This document shows positions 49,201 to 61,353 of a stretch of 64,000 nt of DNA, in pieces. The stretch's first letter is position 1. Each line of letters begins with the position of its first letter. The notes below the pieces were generated by a model, which saw only the letters and a program-made list of their open reading frames with translations, was not told where the DNA came from and searched no databases. The DNA is taken from NCBI GenBank assembly GCA_951799445.1, contig OX637296.1, positions 6,820,001 to 6,884,000 on the forward strand, given 5' to 3'. This DNA is from Pseudisothecium myosuroides (Eukaryota > Streptophyta > Bryopsida > Hypnales > Lembophyllaceae). A program made the position numbers and the translations under genes.

Positions 49201-49712
49201 ACAACCGAATTCACACATTGAAGGAAACCGGCTAAACCCTACAACAAGTGTGAAGTAACCCTTGATTATAAAATCTCCGACAATGCAAGAGTGGGTGGCA
49301 CACATTCAAACTAAGTCACAGGGGAAATATCGCAATTCCAAGAGGCTTGAGTGCACATCAAAGCTTGCCATTCCCAGTGGTAAGATTAAAAGAGGATCGA
49401 GTGTAAGCAATGCTGAAATAAGTAGCGCACAGCACTTGAATTCACATATGGGAGGAAACCGCCTAAACCCTACGACAAGCGTGAACCCGCCCAAAGTAAC
49501 CCTCGATTTTGGATCTCAGACCAAACAAGAGTGATTTTCCAGGGTTTCTCAGATCGCCAGATTTAAAAATACAAAACCCTGCAATAAAGAGGAAGCGAGC
49601 GTTTACCGCAGCAGAGTAGGGAGAGGAGAATCAAGATCACTAGCAGGTAGCCATGCACACCACCTAGACACCCAGCTGCGGCGGCGTGCTGCGACGGAGC
49701 CGCCCGTTTCAT
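43261..49712 (-). CDS. type I membrane RING-H2 E3 ubiquitin ligase with EGF-like segments (653 aa, 10 exons)
   Basis: The predicted role is E3 ubiquitin ligase in the secretory or plasma membrane. Exons: 49712-49607, 48908-48585, 48215-48087, 47923-47819, 47618-47515, 46984-46582, 45988-45665, 45058-44889, 44393-44323 and 43486-43261; all phases agree. A signal peptide (about 1-35) has the hydrophobic core YLLVILILLSLLC. The ectodomain has many N-glycosylation sequons, two Cys-rich EGF-like segments (about 190-221 and 360-388, CPMNC...CSCAAGFGGPYC) and beta-sandwich-like stretches beside them (GQLQPGEWAYINM). A transmembrane helix at 504-527 is followed by a basic stop-transfer. The RING-H2 ligands are Cys580, Cys583, Cys599, His601, His604, Cys607, Cys618 and Cys621, with Trp611 before the last pair. 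It ends in a Ser-rich tail. Ligand and substrate cannot be predicted. Confidence 0.88.
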
Positions 49713-49774
49713 AACCCCACTCCTTCACTTTCCAATACCACCAACAAGCAAACAATCTCTCCCTGACACTCCCA

Positions 49775-49820
49775 CTCTCGCTCTCTCTCTCACTCTCTCT
49801 CTCTCTCACTCTCACTCTCA
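49775..49820 (+). repeat. CT/GA microsatellite in the 5' leader of the RING-H2 gene
   Basis: CTCTCT and CACTCT repeats occupy 46 bp, 63 bp upstream of the start codon. On the gene's strand this is a GA-rich tract, a common feature of plant 5' leaders and GAGA-type promoters. Confidence 0.7.
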
Positions 49821-50124
49821 CAACAATCGGCGTTTCGGCAACAGCTTCATCGTCCTCATGAGAGCGTACAACCAATGTTGGCAGCGTCGTAATTAAGTAG
49901 CCCCCGTGGTTGCCACCACTGGGGTAGAGCTGGGACAATGGGAAGCTCGGTGCGGCTGGTCCGGATGTGCCCTACCCCAAAGTACCGTAACAACCCCTCC
50001 TTCTCCTTCGTCTACCTTCTGAATCGCCCCCACCCCACCTCGTCTCGCCCTGAGCATCCCGAACGAGACGAAAGGCGAAGGGGAAACAAGGACGTTCTCG
50101 AACTTCGGTCATAGTCAACTGGCG

Positions 50125-50319
50125 ATGGCGGACGAGGAAGAAGAACAGAGGAGACGCATCATCGGGGGACATGATGGGGAAGAAGAGGAGAGGAGGCTGA
50201 TGAAGGTGCAGGAACATCAGATACAACCTCCCTCACATACAGCTCAACTTCTGTTCGGCTTGTTCAGCAGCTGCTTCCTGAAGGGAGTTCACGGTCGTAC
50301 CCAGTATGATACCCACTGA
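50125..50319 (+). CDS. possible small acidic protein (64 aa)
   Basis: An ATG at 50125 in GC-rich sequence, 413 bp upstream of the RING-H2 start and divergent from it, opens 64 codons. The N-terminal half is charged (Glu-rich runs and RRR), and the C-terminal part is hydrophobic with LLFGLFSSCFLKG. No family is recognised. It may instead be a first exon or an untranslated leader; the GC content extends to about 50760. Confidence 0.3.
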   Translation: MADEEEEQRRRIIGGHDGEEEERRLMKVQEHQIQPPSHTAQLLFGLFSSCFLKGVHGRTQYDTH

Positions 50320-50765
50320 CCCAGTGCAACCACAGTCCTGGTCATTTCCACTCACTTCCTCCGTGAGTGAGGATCTGAGGAGGATCTGTTGTGTGCTTGG
50401 CTCACTTGGGTGTTAGATTCGAATTCGCAGGTCGTGAGATTGGCAAGGGCGGGCTATTTCTGAGTCCACCGGAATCCATGGTCTCGTCGGGAATTTTGTG
50501 GCGATTTTAATTTGCTGGTGCTGTAAAGCCTTCTTTTGATGTGGCAAGCGACTTAGTGGCGGCTTTTCCAATGCAGAAAAGGTTTCGGGGGATCTGGTGC
50601 AGTGAGTGCAGTGAAGGCGGGGCGATGGACATGGTGAGTGGTGACGACGACGACGACGACGAAGGCGGCCGGGAGCAAAGGAAATTGACGAAAATACAAC
50701 CTGACGAACGCGCGTGCCGGTCGCGGGCGTCGCGCCCGTCTTGGGAACGACGCCGGGCAGATCTA
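50320..50765 (+). other. GC-rich segment with a (GAC)n run, possible truncated exon
   Basis: CpG-rich sequence contains ATGGTGAGTGG near 50634 (a donor-like site) and a (GAC)6-7 run at about 50644-50663. It ends abruptly at about 50762, where AT-rich sequence starts. It may be the remains of a divergent gene cut off by repeat insertion, or simply promoter sequence. Confidence 0.35.
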
Positions 50766-52111
50766 GGAAAATGGTTTAATATTAGTAGGACTCACTCAAA
50801 GGAATTCAATTTGTTGGAATTTGGGAGTACTCTAACAATGAAATTTTGTGTTAAGGTAAACCAGCCTATGACAAGCAGAATGACTGGTTTGCCCTGTTGG
50901 CATTGTTGAAAATTTTAAATTTTTCCACTAAAAGACAAATGTGAGAAATGGAGAGACCAATTGAAATTTTATTTTTTTGACAAAGTATGAATTTGTTATG
51001 AGATTTGAAGTTTATTACCCAATTGGCCAAGAAGAGTCTTCAGACGACCCCGAAACCAACAAAAAGTGTATCCATAATGATCATTTTACTCACTTGAAGC
51101 AATCACAATATTTCATAACGTAACTAAAACATGAAGGACTAAAACTATCAATTCTTGTGATGAATTTACACTTGAAAGGTAAAAGTTCCTATTGCAGTCA
51201 CTAATCATTCCATCACCATCATTCAAGGCATTGATTGTGGCCATTAATTCAACCTAGTATAACTCAAAATCTCATTATTTTATTGCAAAAAATTTGTTAC
51301 AGGTTTAGAACAACTAATAAGAACTTCCAAATTCTATACATATCTTTTAACATACAAAATGCCAACTTCAACTAGAAGACAATCTACATCATGACAATAG
51401 AGAGCTTCAATGATGTGTAAAATTCGTCTTCTATCTTTGAAGTCTGGTAGTTATATAACTATAAAATAGAGTATGCAATTGTCCAAAAAAATCATATGAT
51501 GTAAAGAGCAAAACATCTGCTAACTTCAAAGTTCAAACGTTACAAGTGGTCAAAGTTTCTCAAATGTTCTCCACTCATTCCCGCAATAGTCTACTATAAG
51601 GAATTTTTTAATTTTTTTCTCACTGCCCTTAAAAGTGGTGGTTTTGACATGTTTATTCCCAAAATGGGCCCTGGTCCATTAGAAGTTAAAAAAATGTCTT
51701 GAAATTCTGATAAGTAGGGGTTAAAATTTATCAAAATTGAATTGAACTTTGAAGATTCACCAATTGTTCAATTACATTAACTATAAGAGCAAAAAAAATG
51801 GAGTTTAAGTGCCAACAAGTCTGTATCAACCTACTCTAATTGGCCGGGGTGAGCTGCCCCTCTCGCTCATCCTCCCAAAGTCTCCGACTTTTTTTTTTAC
51901 AAGTGCATGTTAAAAATTTAAAAAAAAACTATTTTGTTCTAGATTAAATCTTGAAGGGCCTAAAAGCCCTTTGCAATTGTATAATATGTTATGAATATGC
52001 TGGTATTTGATCCCAAAAACATTGGCCAAATACTTTTAAGTAAAAAATAAATTAATGATCGAGATAGTACATAAATAACAATGTATCACAATTCATATAT
52101 TAAACCACAAT
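50766..52111. other. AT-rich intergenic sequence
   Basis: No gene was found. The phrase 'ggccctggtccattagaagttaa' at about 51668-51691 looks like a badly decayed right end of a TTAA element. Confidence 0.4.
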
Positions 52112-52115
52112 TTAA

Positions 52116-53074
52116 CCCTTAAAGTTTCTTGGCTATGTTTTCACCGAAAACGCTCCAAAATTGCCATTTCTTGTACAAGTACCAAATTTTTGAAAAAAAA
52201 CATTTTTAGACACATGGAACCATAGGATCTTATAGTATGCTAGTTTTAGAAGATGTGGAAAAAAATTCAAAATTTTCCACCGCACGCATTGGATGATATC
52301 AGCAAAAATCCTTTTTTTTTCTCTGCAAAAAACAAGGCAGCTGCACTTCACAAGGTCACATTTGTATGAAAAAATGTCCAAAATGGTGGTGCTTTTTTGA
52401 ATTATTTTTCCTAAGCAAGTTGGCTACATACTTAAGAATTTTCAAATCATTTGGAATTGTACAACATATAGGAAAAAAATGGTAAGTAGAAAGAAGTAGA
52501 TAATGATTCAAAATAGAAAATTGTTAAGGATTTAATTATGGAATTGAAAAATTCCAATCCCAATGGTTGTAATGTTGTTATAAATAATCTACATCCTATG
52601 ATTTTATTTTTTTCAGAAAATATTGAACTTTTTTTTTGAACAAATGGCACAAACCATTGCAAAAATATTGAAAATTGAGTGAAATAAACAACTTCAAAGT
52701 TTATTTTAGAGTAGAGAATCCATAACTGCTCGCAAACTAAAACTCCTCATAACTTTTGACTCATTGATTGAAATGGAATGATTCAAAGCTTTCCATGTGT
52801 ATATAAATCTAGAAAATCAATTTTTGTTTTTTGTTTTTGAAAAAAATAATTTTTTAAAATTTGCATAGACTGCCCAAGTAGGGAAACAAACAACATATTA
52901 GGCCATAACTTTTGACTCCTATTTTTGAATGTCATGAAATTTGGTCCATATGAAAGATATTTCTCGTCCCCACCTTTTACTCAAATTTCAACCTAAAATA
53001 TGCAAAATTTCTAGTCACAGGTACCTGCCTAAAATTGCTATATTGCTAAAAATAACAGATTGGTCCTTTAGGGG
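52116..53074. mobile_element. TTAA element, copy 4 (959 bp)
   Basis: The left end is CCCTTAAAG and the right end GGTCCTTTAGGGG, with TTAA on both sides (52112-52115 and 53075-53078). The interior resembles copy 6 (58640-59564) in opposite orientation: 'gaatgattcaaagctttcc' here against its reverse complement there. Copies 4 and 6 form a subfamily distinct from copies 1, 5 and 8. Confidence 0.8.
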
Positions 53075-53078
53075 TTAA

Positions 53079-54296
53079 GAGTTACCAGGCTAAATATGGA
53101 TTATATAGAAGGACCCCAACGGCCTTTCAAGGGTTAATCTATTTTCTTCACCACTCCAAGCTAATTTGGGACCTTTGATTATAAATATGAGTTCAAAATT
53201 TTCAAATTTTATCATGCGTGGCAAATAAAAAGATTTGGTGTTTTTTCCCAAGGGATAAAAACTACGGACTAGCAAGGAGGTCTGTTGATTCACCCTAGCC
53301 GTCTAATTACAAAATAAAAAACAATATCAAAGAGTTAAATTATAAATTGGAAAGTATTTTTATTGTTGTAAGTTAGTATTTGATCAATAATCAATTGCGG
53401 TAGTATGCTCTTAAAGAGACCTTTTAATTCTACACAAAATAGTGAAATTAAATTGCCTTAACAATTAGGTTGCCTTACTCCAAAAAAGTTACTTTATAAG
53501 CCATCAAAGTCAACAATTATTTCTATAGATATTTCCATTTGCACACATGGAGGTTCATGAGTCCTAATTACAACAATACCTAATTCAAAAGTAGTGCATT
53601 CTTGTCCAATAACAATAAATATTTATATAGTGTCAAATGTCGAGAAATTGGTATGGAGCAATCTAATTTCACTATTTTTTTGTACCAAACTCATTAATGA
53701 CAATAATAAATATTTCAAGGATTATGTTACTCATTCCTAGATTCAGAACACATTTAGAATAGGATTGGTTTATGGACCTCCTACCTTAGTAACAGGGCTT
53801 CGTTTTTTGGCTTTTTGGTACCAGATTGCATGAGAAAAAAATAATTTGGTTAAAAAATGGCAACAAATTGTAAAGTTTTGTGCCAGAAAATTTCAAATTT
53901 AAAAAAAAAATCTTGAGTGAAGTTGCCAAATTGTGGATGAAAACTGAATAATGGACATGTAATATGTGCTAATGTGATATTTTCTATCCAATATGTGCAT
54001 GAATGTTGAAATTTAGAGCACCACAGACTACAACATTTTGGCACTTTGTAAAAAATGAAAAAACAAAACAAAACAAAACAAAACTGCTTGGTAAGGAAAC
54101 ACGCAGCCACACCCACCCTGTTCATTTCCAGGATCAAAGTTTTTGTTGCCACATGGCAAGTAATGATTGGAATGCAGCGTGTGTTAATAGTGTGGGTGCA
54201 TAGGTCAGCGTGTGCAAGAGTGCGACCAGAAGCCAACTCAGCTCTTATTGGGTGTCCACGTCACTGACTAAGTTACTGTTTGCAGGCTTTGACATT
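53079..54296. other. AT-rich intergenic sequence
   Basis: No gene was found. A phrase at about 53110-53139 (ccaacggcctttcaagggttaa) may be a further decayed TTAA-type end. A (AAAAC)n run lies at about 54059-54083. Confidence 0.4.
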
Positions 54297-54349
54297 TTTT
54301 ATTTTTTTATTTTTTTATTTTTTTATTTTTTTATTTTTTTATTTTTTTA
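54297..54349 (+). repeat. (ATTTTTTT)n microsatellite
   Basis: About six to seven units of an 8-bp ATTTTTTT repeat. Confidence 0.9.
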
Positions 54350-54768
54350 AACACATGGACAATTTCCATTGATAAGGGAAGGCTTTGACATCATTTCAGG
54401 TTCAGCTTTACCCTGATGTGAGGGAGCCTATGATAATCAAGTCAACCTTCAATATCCTTCAGCAAGTTCACTTTTTATTAGTGCGTGCGGTAGAAGGTCC
54501 ATAAATCGCTCATTTACGAGCTGAAACTGAATTTTGGGGAGGTGAAACGTCTTGAAATATTTTTTCAGTAAATTTTCCTTGAAAGACAAGTAGAATTCGC
54601 ATCTAACCCAAGTCATTTCATATTTTTGGCAGCTTTGTTGAATTAATTATAAAATTTTGAAGTTGAAGTAGCATAGGGCTCTAAAATCGCCCACTTCCTT
54701 AAATGTACATTGTTTGTACATTTTTAAAAGCTATGAAGAAGCAACATGTACAAGTAGTGTGCATTTAA

Positions 54769-55701
54769 CCCCTAAAGGACCAAGGCCTTTTTTTGGCCAT
54801 AAAACACTCAAAGTTGCCATTTCTATAGCAAAAAGTAAAAAAATTGAAAAATGTTTTTTTTCCACATCTAACCGTAGGATCTTACACCTATCTAGTATAA
54901 GAGTGCGTGGAAAAAATTTCAGAATTTTTGACCGCATAGATTGCAAGATATCTGCGTTTAAAGTGAAAAAAATAAGTTTTTCAGCATATTGCGGGACCAA
55001 ATTTTTGGAGTTTGAACATTTTTAATTCAAAATTTTTGCACTACAGAGTTTTGAGCTTTAAATCTTTACAGTGTAGAATTGAGTTGAGAGTCTATGAAAA
55101 AAAAAAAAAAAAAAAAAAAAAACTTAACAATCATTCTTAAAAAAATTGTTAAGTAGAAGTAGGTACAAGATAGAAGGAAAATCTAATATATTCATATATT
55201 TTAGATGGAATTAAAATGCACTAATTCCAATGCTGAGATTGTTCTAGCAAGTAAACTAAACCATGTAAAAAAAAGAAAATTGAAAAATTTGAAACATTGC
55301 ATTCAGAAATGAATTCTACAAGTTATTTTTTTCAAAAAGATGCTCTAACTGCTTGAAAAACAAGAATGTCCATAACTTTCTCATAATAAATCCAAATGAA
55401 ATGAATCAAAGCTTTCCAGATAGACAAAAATATAATCTATGAGAAAAAAAATATTAAAAAAAAAATCAAATTTTTGCCATTTTATTTTGCTGCCCAGGCT
55501 ACCCGCCGTCCCCTATTTTGAGCTTATTTGGTTATAACTTTTTTTCCCAAGCACCGATTGTGAAAAAAATTATATTCCCACAAAGCTATTCAAATTTTAT
55601 ACCTCCAAAAAAAGTTTCAAAAAATCAGAAGAAAATTTCAGCCCGTAAGTACCTGCCCAAAAACGCATTTGTCCCCCGAAGGGACAACAGTCCTTTAGGG
55701 A
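54769..55701 (-). mobile_element. TTAA element, copy 5 (933 bp, inverted relative to copy 1)
   Basis: The ends are CCCCTAAAGGACC and AGTCCTTTAGGGA, with TTAA on both sides (54765-54768 and 55702-55705). The interior is the reverse complement of copy 1 along most of its length, for example 'ttgtcccccgaagggacaac' near the right end against the GGGGGACAA block near copy 1's left end. A poly(A) run of about 27 lies near 55097-55122. No transposase was found. Confidence 0.85.
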
Positions 55702-55873
55702 TTAAGGAGGTGGGTGATTTTAGAGCCTGTGCGATTTTAGAACCTCCTACCTTATTATAGTTTGTGATAGTATTTTGGGACATATAAATATTTAAATTCT
55801 TTGATATTGTCTTATATACAGTCACGTACAAAATTGAGTATGGATTTGAAACTTTTTCATTCAAAAAATCATA

Positions 55874-56436
55874 CTCCCTTTGTCCCACTAAAAACCACGA
55901 AATCAAGCACAATTTTTATTCCACTAAAAAGCTTCGTTTCATGATTTTGACCATTGAGTAAGCGTTGGCGGTGTTGGTTGGGGTAAGTCAAGTGATCAGG
56001 AAGCATTATTCTCCTAGAAATCTTGGCCTTGCCCATATGAAGCACCTTGTACTTGTTGTGCTTCTTGAGACAGTAGTGTTGATGATAAGTTTGGTGACCA
56101 CTTTGGCACTATAAAAATTTGTTCATGAAGTGGGCCAAGTTTCTTTCTTGCGGGTATTTAGGTTCAGAAAGATGTTTTTAGAATCCCATTGTTGCCACCA
56201 ACCTTTAAATCATCAAAAATGATGGAGCTGGCAACATTCACAAACTATGTTCAAATATGACATTTTCCGCATGGATTTTGGGTGCCTAAACGACGGCACC
56301 TAAGCTAGAGATTTTGCATAGATCTAAGGGATGGGTTGCTAGTTTCTGAATGCATGTATCACTGGCACAAAGACTAAAAATATAGTTAATCCCTCTTAGA
56401 GAAGCTTTTTGGAGGTTTTTAGTGGGACAGAGGGAG
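55874..56436. mobile_element. Stowaway/mariner-type MITE (563 bp)
   Basis: Terminal inverted repeats CTCCCTTTGTCCCACTAAAA and TTTTAGTGGGACAGAGGGAG are flanked by TA (55872-55873 and 56437-56438). CTCCCT-YGTCCCA ends with TA targets define plant Stowaway elements. The element is long for the class, and no mariner transposase could be read in its interior. Confidence 0.85.
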
Positions 56437-56438
56437 TA

Positions 56439-58635
56439 CCATTTAGCATGGCAATGGAAAAATTCCAAAAGTTCATATGGAAAAGTTGAAGTATGCAATA
56501 TGCAGTACATTTCTATGGAAGTTTGAAGAAAAAACTAGTTGTGGTGTGAAAGAAAATTAATTTCAAAGTTAGCCATGTTAAAACTCAATTTTGTATGCCA
56601 TAATTTGGAATTACTTTATATTTTGTCAATTTTTTCTTAGAACTTCAAAAAATCATTTTGTGCCTTAGCACGTTGGTATACATCATTTCAAATTGTTATA
56701 TGCAAAAATTGAAAGAAGTTGACGTTTATAGAATTTAAAATATTTACAAATGGTATTGTTTCTCACGATATATGAATATTTTTGGAATTGAGAGTACAGA
56801 ATTGCATTAGCCATTGTAGAAAGAGTATAGACTGCAACATGAACCATTGTTACATCTTAATGCCCTTGCATTTGAAATATTTGTTGAATTGGACAATATG
56901 TTCAATTTGTATATTAGAGTCCTATAAATAATGCTTTTTCAGGTTTGGATTTTTTGTAAAAAAAAAAAGAACTCATGATGTTCATAATCAAATCAACTAA
57001 TCCCAAAAAATTGTATTTTTTTAGGTTTTATATCTTTAAAAAACTGTCAATTTTGTGAAAGTTAGTGTAATTTTTGGTAGCTCTAAACTTTATGATGATT
57101 TTGAAAATGATTTTTTTTTTGGATTAATTGAATCAATTATTTGCGTCATGAGCTCTTGTCTCTGTACAAAAAATTCAAACCTAAAAACGCATCATTTTAA
57201 TTCTAAACTTTATGATAATATCAAAACTGAAAGGAACATTTTTTTGGATTGGTTGAATCAACTATATGCATTATGAACTCTAATCTAAGTTGTACAAAAA
57301 ATCTGAACCTAAATATGCATAATAGGGCTCTAATATATAAATTGAACGCATACCTAAATTTGCAACATTTGTTTACTCGCCTTGCAATATCAAAGCTTGC
57401 ATGATTGTATAAAAACACCAATACAACATCATCATCACCACAAGCTTCTACCTCTTTTCATCTATAGTGCTAATATTTTGAGAGAATGAACCAAAAAAGA
57501 AAATGAAAGAGTAGAAAGAAAAAGAGGGAATATAAAAAATTAAGGATTTTAGAGGGCCTTAGAGAAAGCACATAACAGAAAAAAGTCCTATTTACAAGCT
57601 ACACTATTTAATAAATATATTTAAAAAATTACTCGTTTGTCTCAAAGGAAAAAACTAGAAATTGGATGAGGGGAGCTACATATCATCTTTTTCTTGCTAC
57701 AAAAAGCAATATGAAAATGACCCCTATACAACCTCATTCTATTGTGCAAAATCCATCATTAGCTAAACTATCATTTGATTATACTATTTTAGGTTTGCCT
57801 TAATAAAAACTATTGATTTGTTTGCCTCAATGATGGCCTCCTTTATCTTTTTTTCTTTTTAATTTTTTGGTGCTAGTTTTTTTTGGGAAGAACAATCTAC
57901 TTTGGCTACACTTTATTGGCTACGCCCTCCAAATTCAAATGTTTGGCACTTTAAGGCCAAATGATTTGTACATTTGAGCCTTTTATCACTAGCTACAAGG
58001 AGCTTGATTATAAAAGAAGTTAAATAACTGAACTGCAACCTTTCTATTGGCTTTGGGAGCTGGCACAAAGTAATATTTTATTTTATTTTTTTAGCTTGTT
58101 TCACTCCTCGTTCAAAATAATTTTTTAATATTCTTTCATAATGCATAATTTCTCGTATTTTTTTTTATTGATAATGGAACCAAAGACCAAAAGGACACGG
58201 AAGTATATATATTTTTTCATTGCCACAATGAGCCTTGATCTTCATGAACTCACCAAATGTTTTCGCATTATTGGAGGTTTACACCAATCCAAAGGTCATG
58301 ACTTTTAAAGGAGGATATGTCAATGGGGTTTAAACATGGAGACTTCTTAATTTCCTGGTCCCCGTGTTTTCGGTGTAAACTAAACAAAGAGGGATTTTGA
58401 ACCAAAATACACCATGATTTTTCAAATAAGTCCATTGTATAAAGTTTTGCTTTGTTAGAAAAGATTAGAACAAAACTATAGGGACAAATTATCATCAAAC
58501 ATTAAAAATGAATGAATTCCACAATTAATTTGCATAGTTCCTCATAGACAATCTCAAAACAATATCTACAAACAAATGTGAACCAAATCAACCAATATCC
58601 TTGATACTTTTCCTATGGTTTGTTTTCACTTCGTG
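56439..58635. other. AT-rich intergenic sequence
   Basis: No gene was found. An internal repeat near 57060-57270 carries two copies of 'aactttatgat.at..tgaaa' plus 'tttttttggatt..ttgaatcaa'. Confidence 0.4.
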
Positions 58636-58639
58636 TTAA

Positions 58640-59564
58640 CCCCTGAAGGACCAACATGCCTTTTTTGGCAACATAGAAATTCTGGGCAGGTACGTGTGGC
58701 TGGAGATTTTTATATTTTGGGCTGAAATTTTTACAGAAGGTGGGGACAAGGAATATCTTTCATATGCACCAAATTTCATGACATTTGGAAATACGAGTCA
58801 AAAGTTATGGCCAAATATGTTGTTTGTTTCTCAACTCGGGCAGTCTGGGCAGATCAGAAAAAATCACTTTTTTCAAAAATAAAAATTTGAAATTGGTTTA
58901 TTAGATTTATAGATACGCGGAAAGCTTTGAATCATTCCATTCAGATCAATGAATCAAACGTTATGAGGTTTTTTAGTTTGCGGGCAGTTATGGATTGTCT
59001 ACTCTAAAATAAACTTTGAAGTTGTTCATTTCACTCAATTTTCAATATTTTTCAAAAAAAACAAAATTGTAGGATGTAGATTGTTTATTACAACATTGCA
59101 ACCACTGGGATTGGCATTTTTCAATTTCATAATTAACTTCTTAACAATTTAGTGTTTTGAACCATTCTCTACTTCTTTCTACTTACTATTTTTTTCCTAT
59201 ATGTTGTACAATTCCAAATAATCTGAAAATTTTCAAGCATGTAGCCAACTTGACCTGAAGAATGAATCCAAAGAAGCACAACCATTTTGGAATTTTTTTC
59301 ATAATAATCTGACCCTGTGAAGTGTAGTTGCTCGATTTTTCGCAGGGCCCCAAAAAGAACTTTTGCCACTTCAAACGCTAATATCTTGCAATCTACATGA
59401 TGCAAATTTCTGAAATTTTTTCCCCATATTCTCAAATTAGAGTACTACAAGATCCTACGGTTACATGTGTCCAAAAATGATATTTTTCAAAAATTTAGTA
59501 CTTGTACTAGAAATGGCAGTTTTGGAGCATTTTTGGTGAGAACATAGTCAAGGAACTTTAGGGG
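58640..59564. mobile_element. TTAA element, copy 6 (925 bp)
   Basis: The ends are CCCCTGAAGGACC and ACTTTAGGGG, with TTAA on both sides (58636-58639 and 59565-59568). It is a subfamily partner of copy 4 in opposite orientation. There is no open frame of note. Confidence 0.85.
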
Positions 59565-59744
59565 TTAAAGAATGTTGTTACCAAAGGTCTTATGAACTAA
59601 TTTAAACCTTCCTCTGGACTATAATCACATTGCAAACATTTATCATAACACCAAGTTTAAACATACCCTAACTAAACATACAATGTTTTTAACCCGGTAA
59701 GGACGGGTTGGTCTTTGCAGAAATCATCATTTTAGAAACACTGT

Positions 59745-59982
59745 CATTAGAGGAGATTTGAGGGGTCCAAGAGACTGTTTTGAAGTTGTTCCTCTGTTGT
59801 GAACCAGCGCAGTCCTGTCAAAATATTAAAATAATTAAAAAATCAAAAATCAAATAAATCAAATATTAATTTCTACCGTGGCAGTCTCTTGGCCACATTA
59901 GATTACAATTCCCAGGCCGTTCCCACAGTTCCCACACCCCGAGAACTTGCAGTCTCTTGGACCCCTCAAATCTCTTCTAATG
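59745..59982. mobile_element. MITE, 238 bp, terminal repeat CATTAGAG
   Basis: The left end CATTAGAGGAGATTTGAGG and the right-end reverse complement CATTAGAAGAGATTTGAGG pair over about 33 bp, including GGTCCAAGAGACTG. There is no obvious target duplication. The first eight bases match those of the nested MITE at 62954. Confidence 0.75.
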
Positions 59983-59997
59983 GAATTATCTACTTAA

Positions 59998-60575
59998 CCT
60001 CTAAAGTCCCATTGGCCCTACATGTGCCGAAATGCAACTTTAGGTAGGCTCATATGGCCTCAATATTCATCTTAATTTTTCTTAAACTTTTGAAAAGCTT
60101 AAAAACACATAAGCTTCTTCAAAATATAATTTTTATTCAATTGGTGCCCAGAAGCAAAAGTTATGGTACAAAAAGCCGAAATTGGAGGTCGGCAAGTAGT
60201 CCAAAAAAATCACAAGAAGTCAAAATTAGTTTTTTTTAGTTTTTTTTTTCTAAAATATTATATTTTTGTCTACATGTAAAACTTTGATTCATTCTATATG
60301 GACTAGTGATGAAAAAATTATGGACAATCTTGTTTTCCGGGCAATCTAAGCATGTTCTTGAAAAAAAATTGTCCAACTTTGAATGCTAATATCTTCCAAT
60401 TTGTACGGTCAAGTTTGATGGAATTTTTAATACATAATCTCAAACAAGTGAGGTACAAAATCCTGTGGTTAGATTCAAAAAAAATGTTTTTTTTGCTTTT
60501 TTTGGTGAATGTAGCAGAAATGGCAATTTTCAGTGGTTTTTGATAGAAAAATGGCCTTGGGAATTTTTTAATTTT
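59998..60575. mobile_element. TTAA element, copy 7 (about 580 bp, right end decayed)
   Basis: The left end CCTCTAAAGTCCC is preceded by TTAA (59994-59997). The interior follows the family order (aactttgattcattctat, aatatcttccaattt, tcctgtggttagatt). The right end near 60555-60575 is degraded to a T-rich run, so the limit is approximate. Confidence 0.6.
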
Positions 60576-60597
60576 TTAAACTAATGGGAAATCCACT

Positions 60598-60895
60598 ACA
60601 TTAAAAAAATACAAAATAGCCAAGCCATGAGGCTAGATAAATGAAGAGATAACGAGTAAAAAGGACCAAAGAAGAAAGAAGGAACAGAGAGTCCTAAGAA
60701 AATCTACAACCATGAGGGCTATGCCCTTGCCACCTAATAATGTCACCCTCTCTTGAAGCTAACAACTTAGAACGAAGCCAAATTTTATCAAATTTTGAGC
60801 CAAACAGAAGACGCTTGGTCGGGTTTGAGCCTAGAGGTTACTTGGGCTTCAAGGAACGCTGCTTTGCCTCAATCAAGAAGTGCGTCCCAGAGTGC
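60598..60895 (-). mobile_element. LINE 3' fragment (short)
   Basis: It has the same 3' tail arrangement as 4701-5440 ('cattaaaaaaa.tac', then 'agccaagcc', then 'aaatgaagaga') and parallels it for about 300 bp. It is 5'-truncated before the zf-RVT domain. Confidence 0.55.
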
Positions 60896-61353
60896 TTGTT
60901 GTAGGAGGCCACGTGGCCACAACATGTGCGAAAACACCTTCCGGTTGGACTTCAAAATTTAGACATTTTAAACACTTGTCTAAATTCACATTTTTTTCAA
61001 CTTCAAAATTTAGACATTTTTTTGAACACTTGGCTAGAAGTTCAAAAATATGTTGTCTAAATTGTCATACAAAATGTTGTTTTGGTAGAAGTTTAATTTT
61101 TTTTTGAATGTTGTCCTTTGCTAGGACACATGACAATAAACTGTCCATTTGAAATGGGCCCATGCTGAGGTGGTATGATGTCACATCTACCTCACTTTAT
61201 TTTGAAAGTCATCCAGGATTTGTGTTTTGATTTGAAGAGACAACTCTTTATATGCATGTTAGGTGGTAGGAGGTAAAACAAACAATGTGGGATGTATAAA
61301 CTAGAACTAGTAGGAACTCAGCCCCTCATACTTAAAAAGAAAACATCCAAACT
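60896..61353. other. intergenic sequence
   Basis: No gene was found. A local duplication of 'cttcaaaatttagacatttt' occurs at about 60950 and 61001. Confidence 0.4.

Noticed and set aside
49603..49938. Minus-strand 111-codon frame (Arg/Glu repeats) as the N-terminus of the RING-H2 protein
   Set aside because: It has no ATG start and derives from the GA microsatellite. The ATG at 49712 in another frame gives a signal peptide and the correct phase into exon 2.
55874..56436. Autonomous mariner element
   Set aside because: The ends are Stowaway-type, but no transposase frame or D-D-D motifs can be read in either strand.
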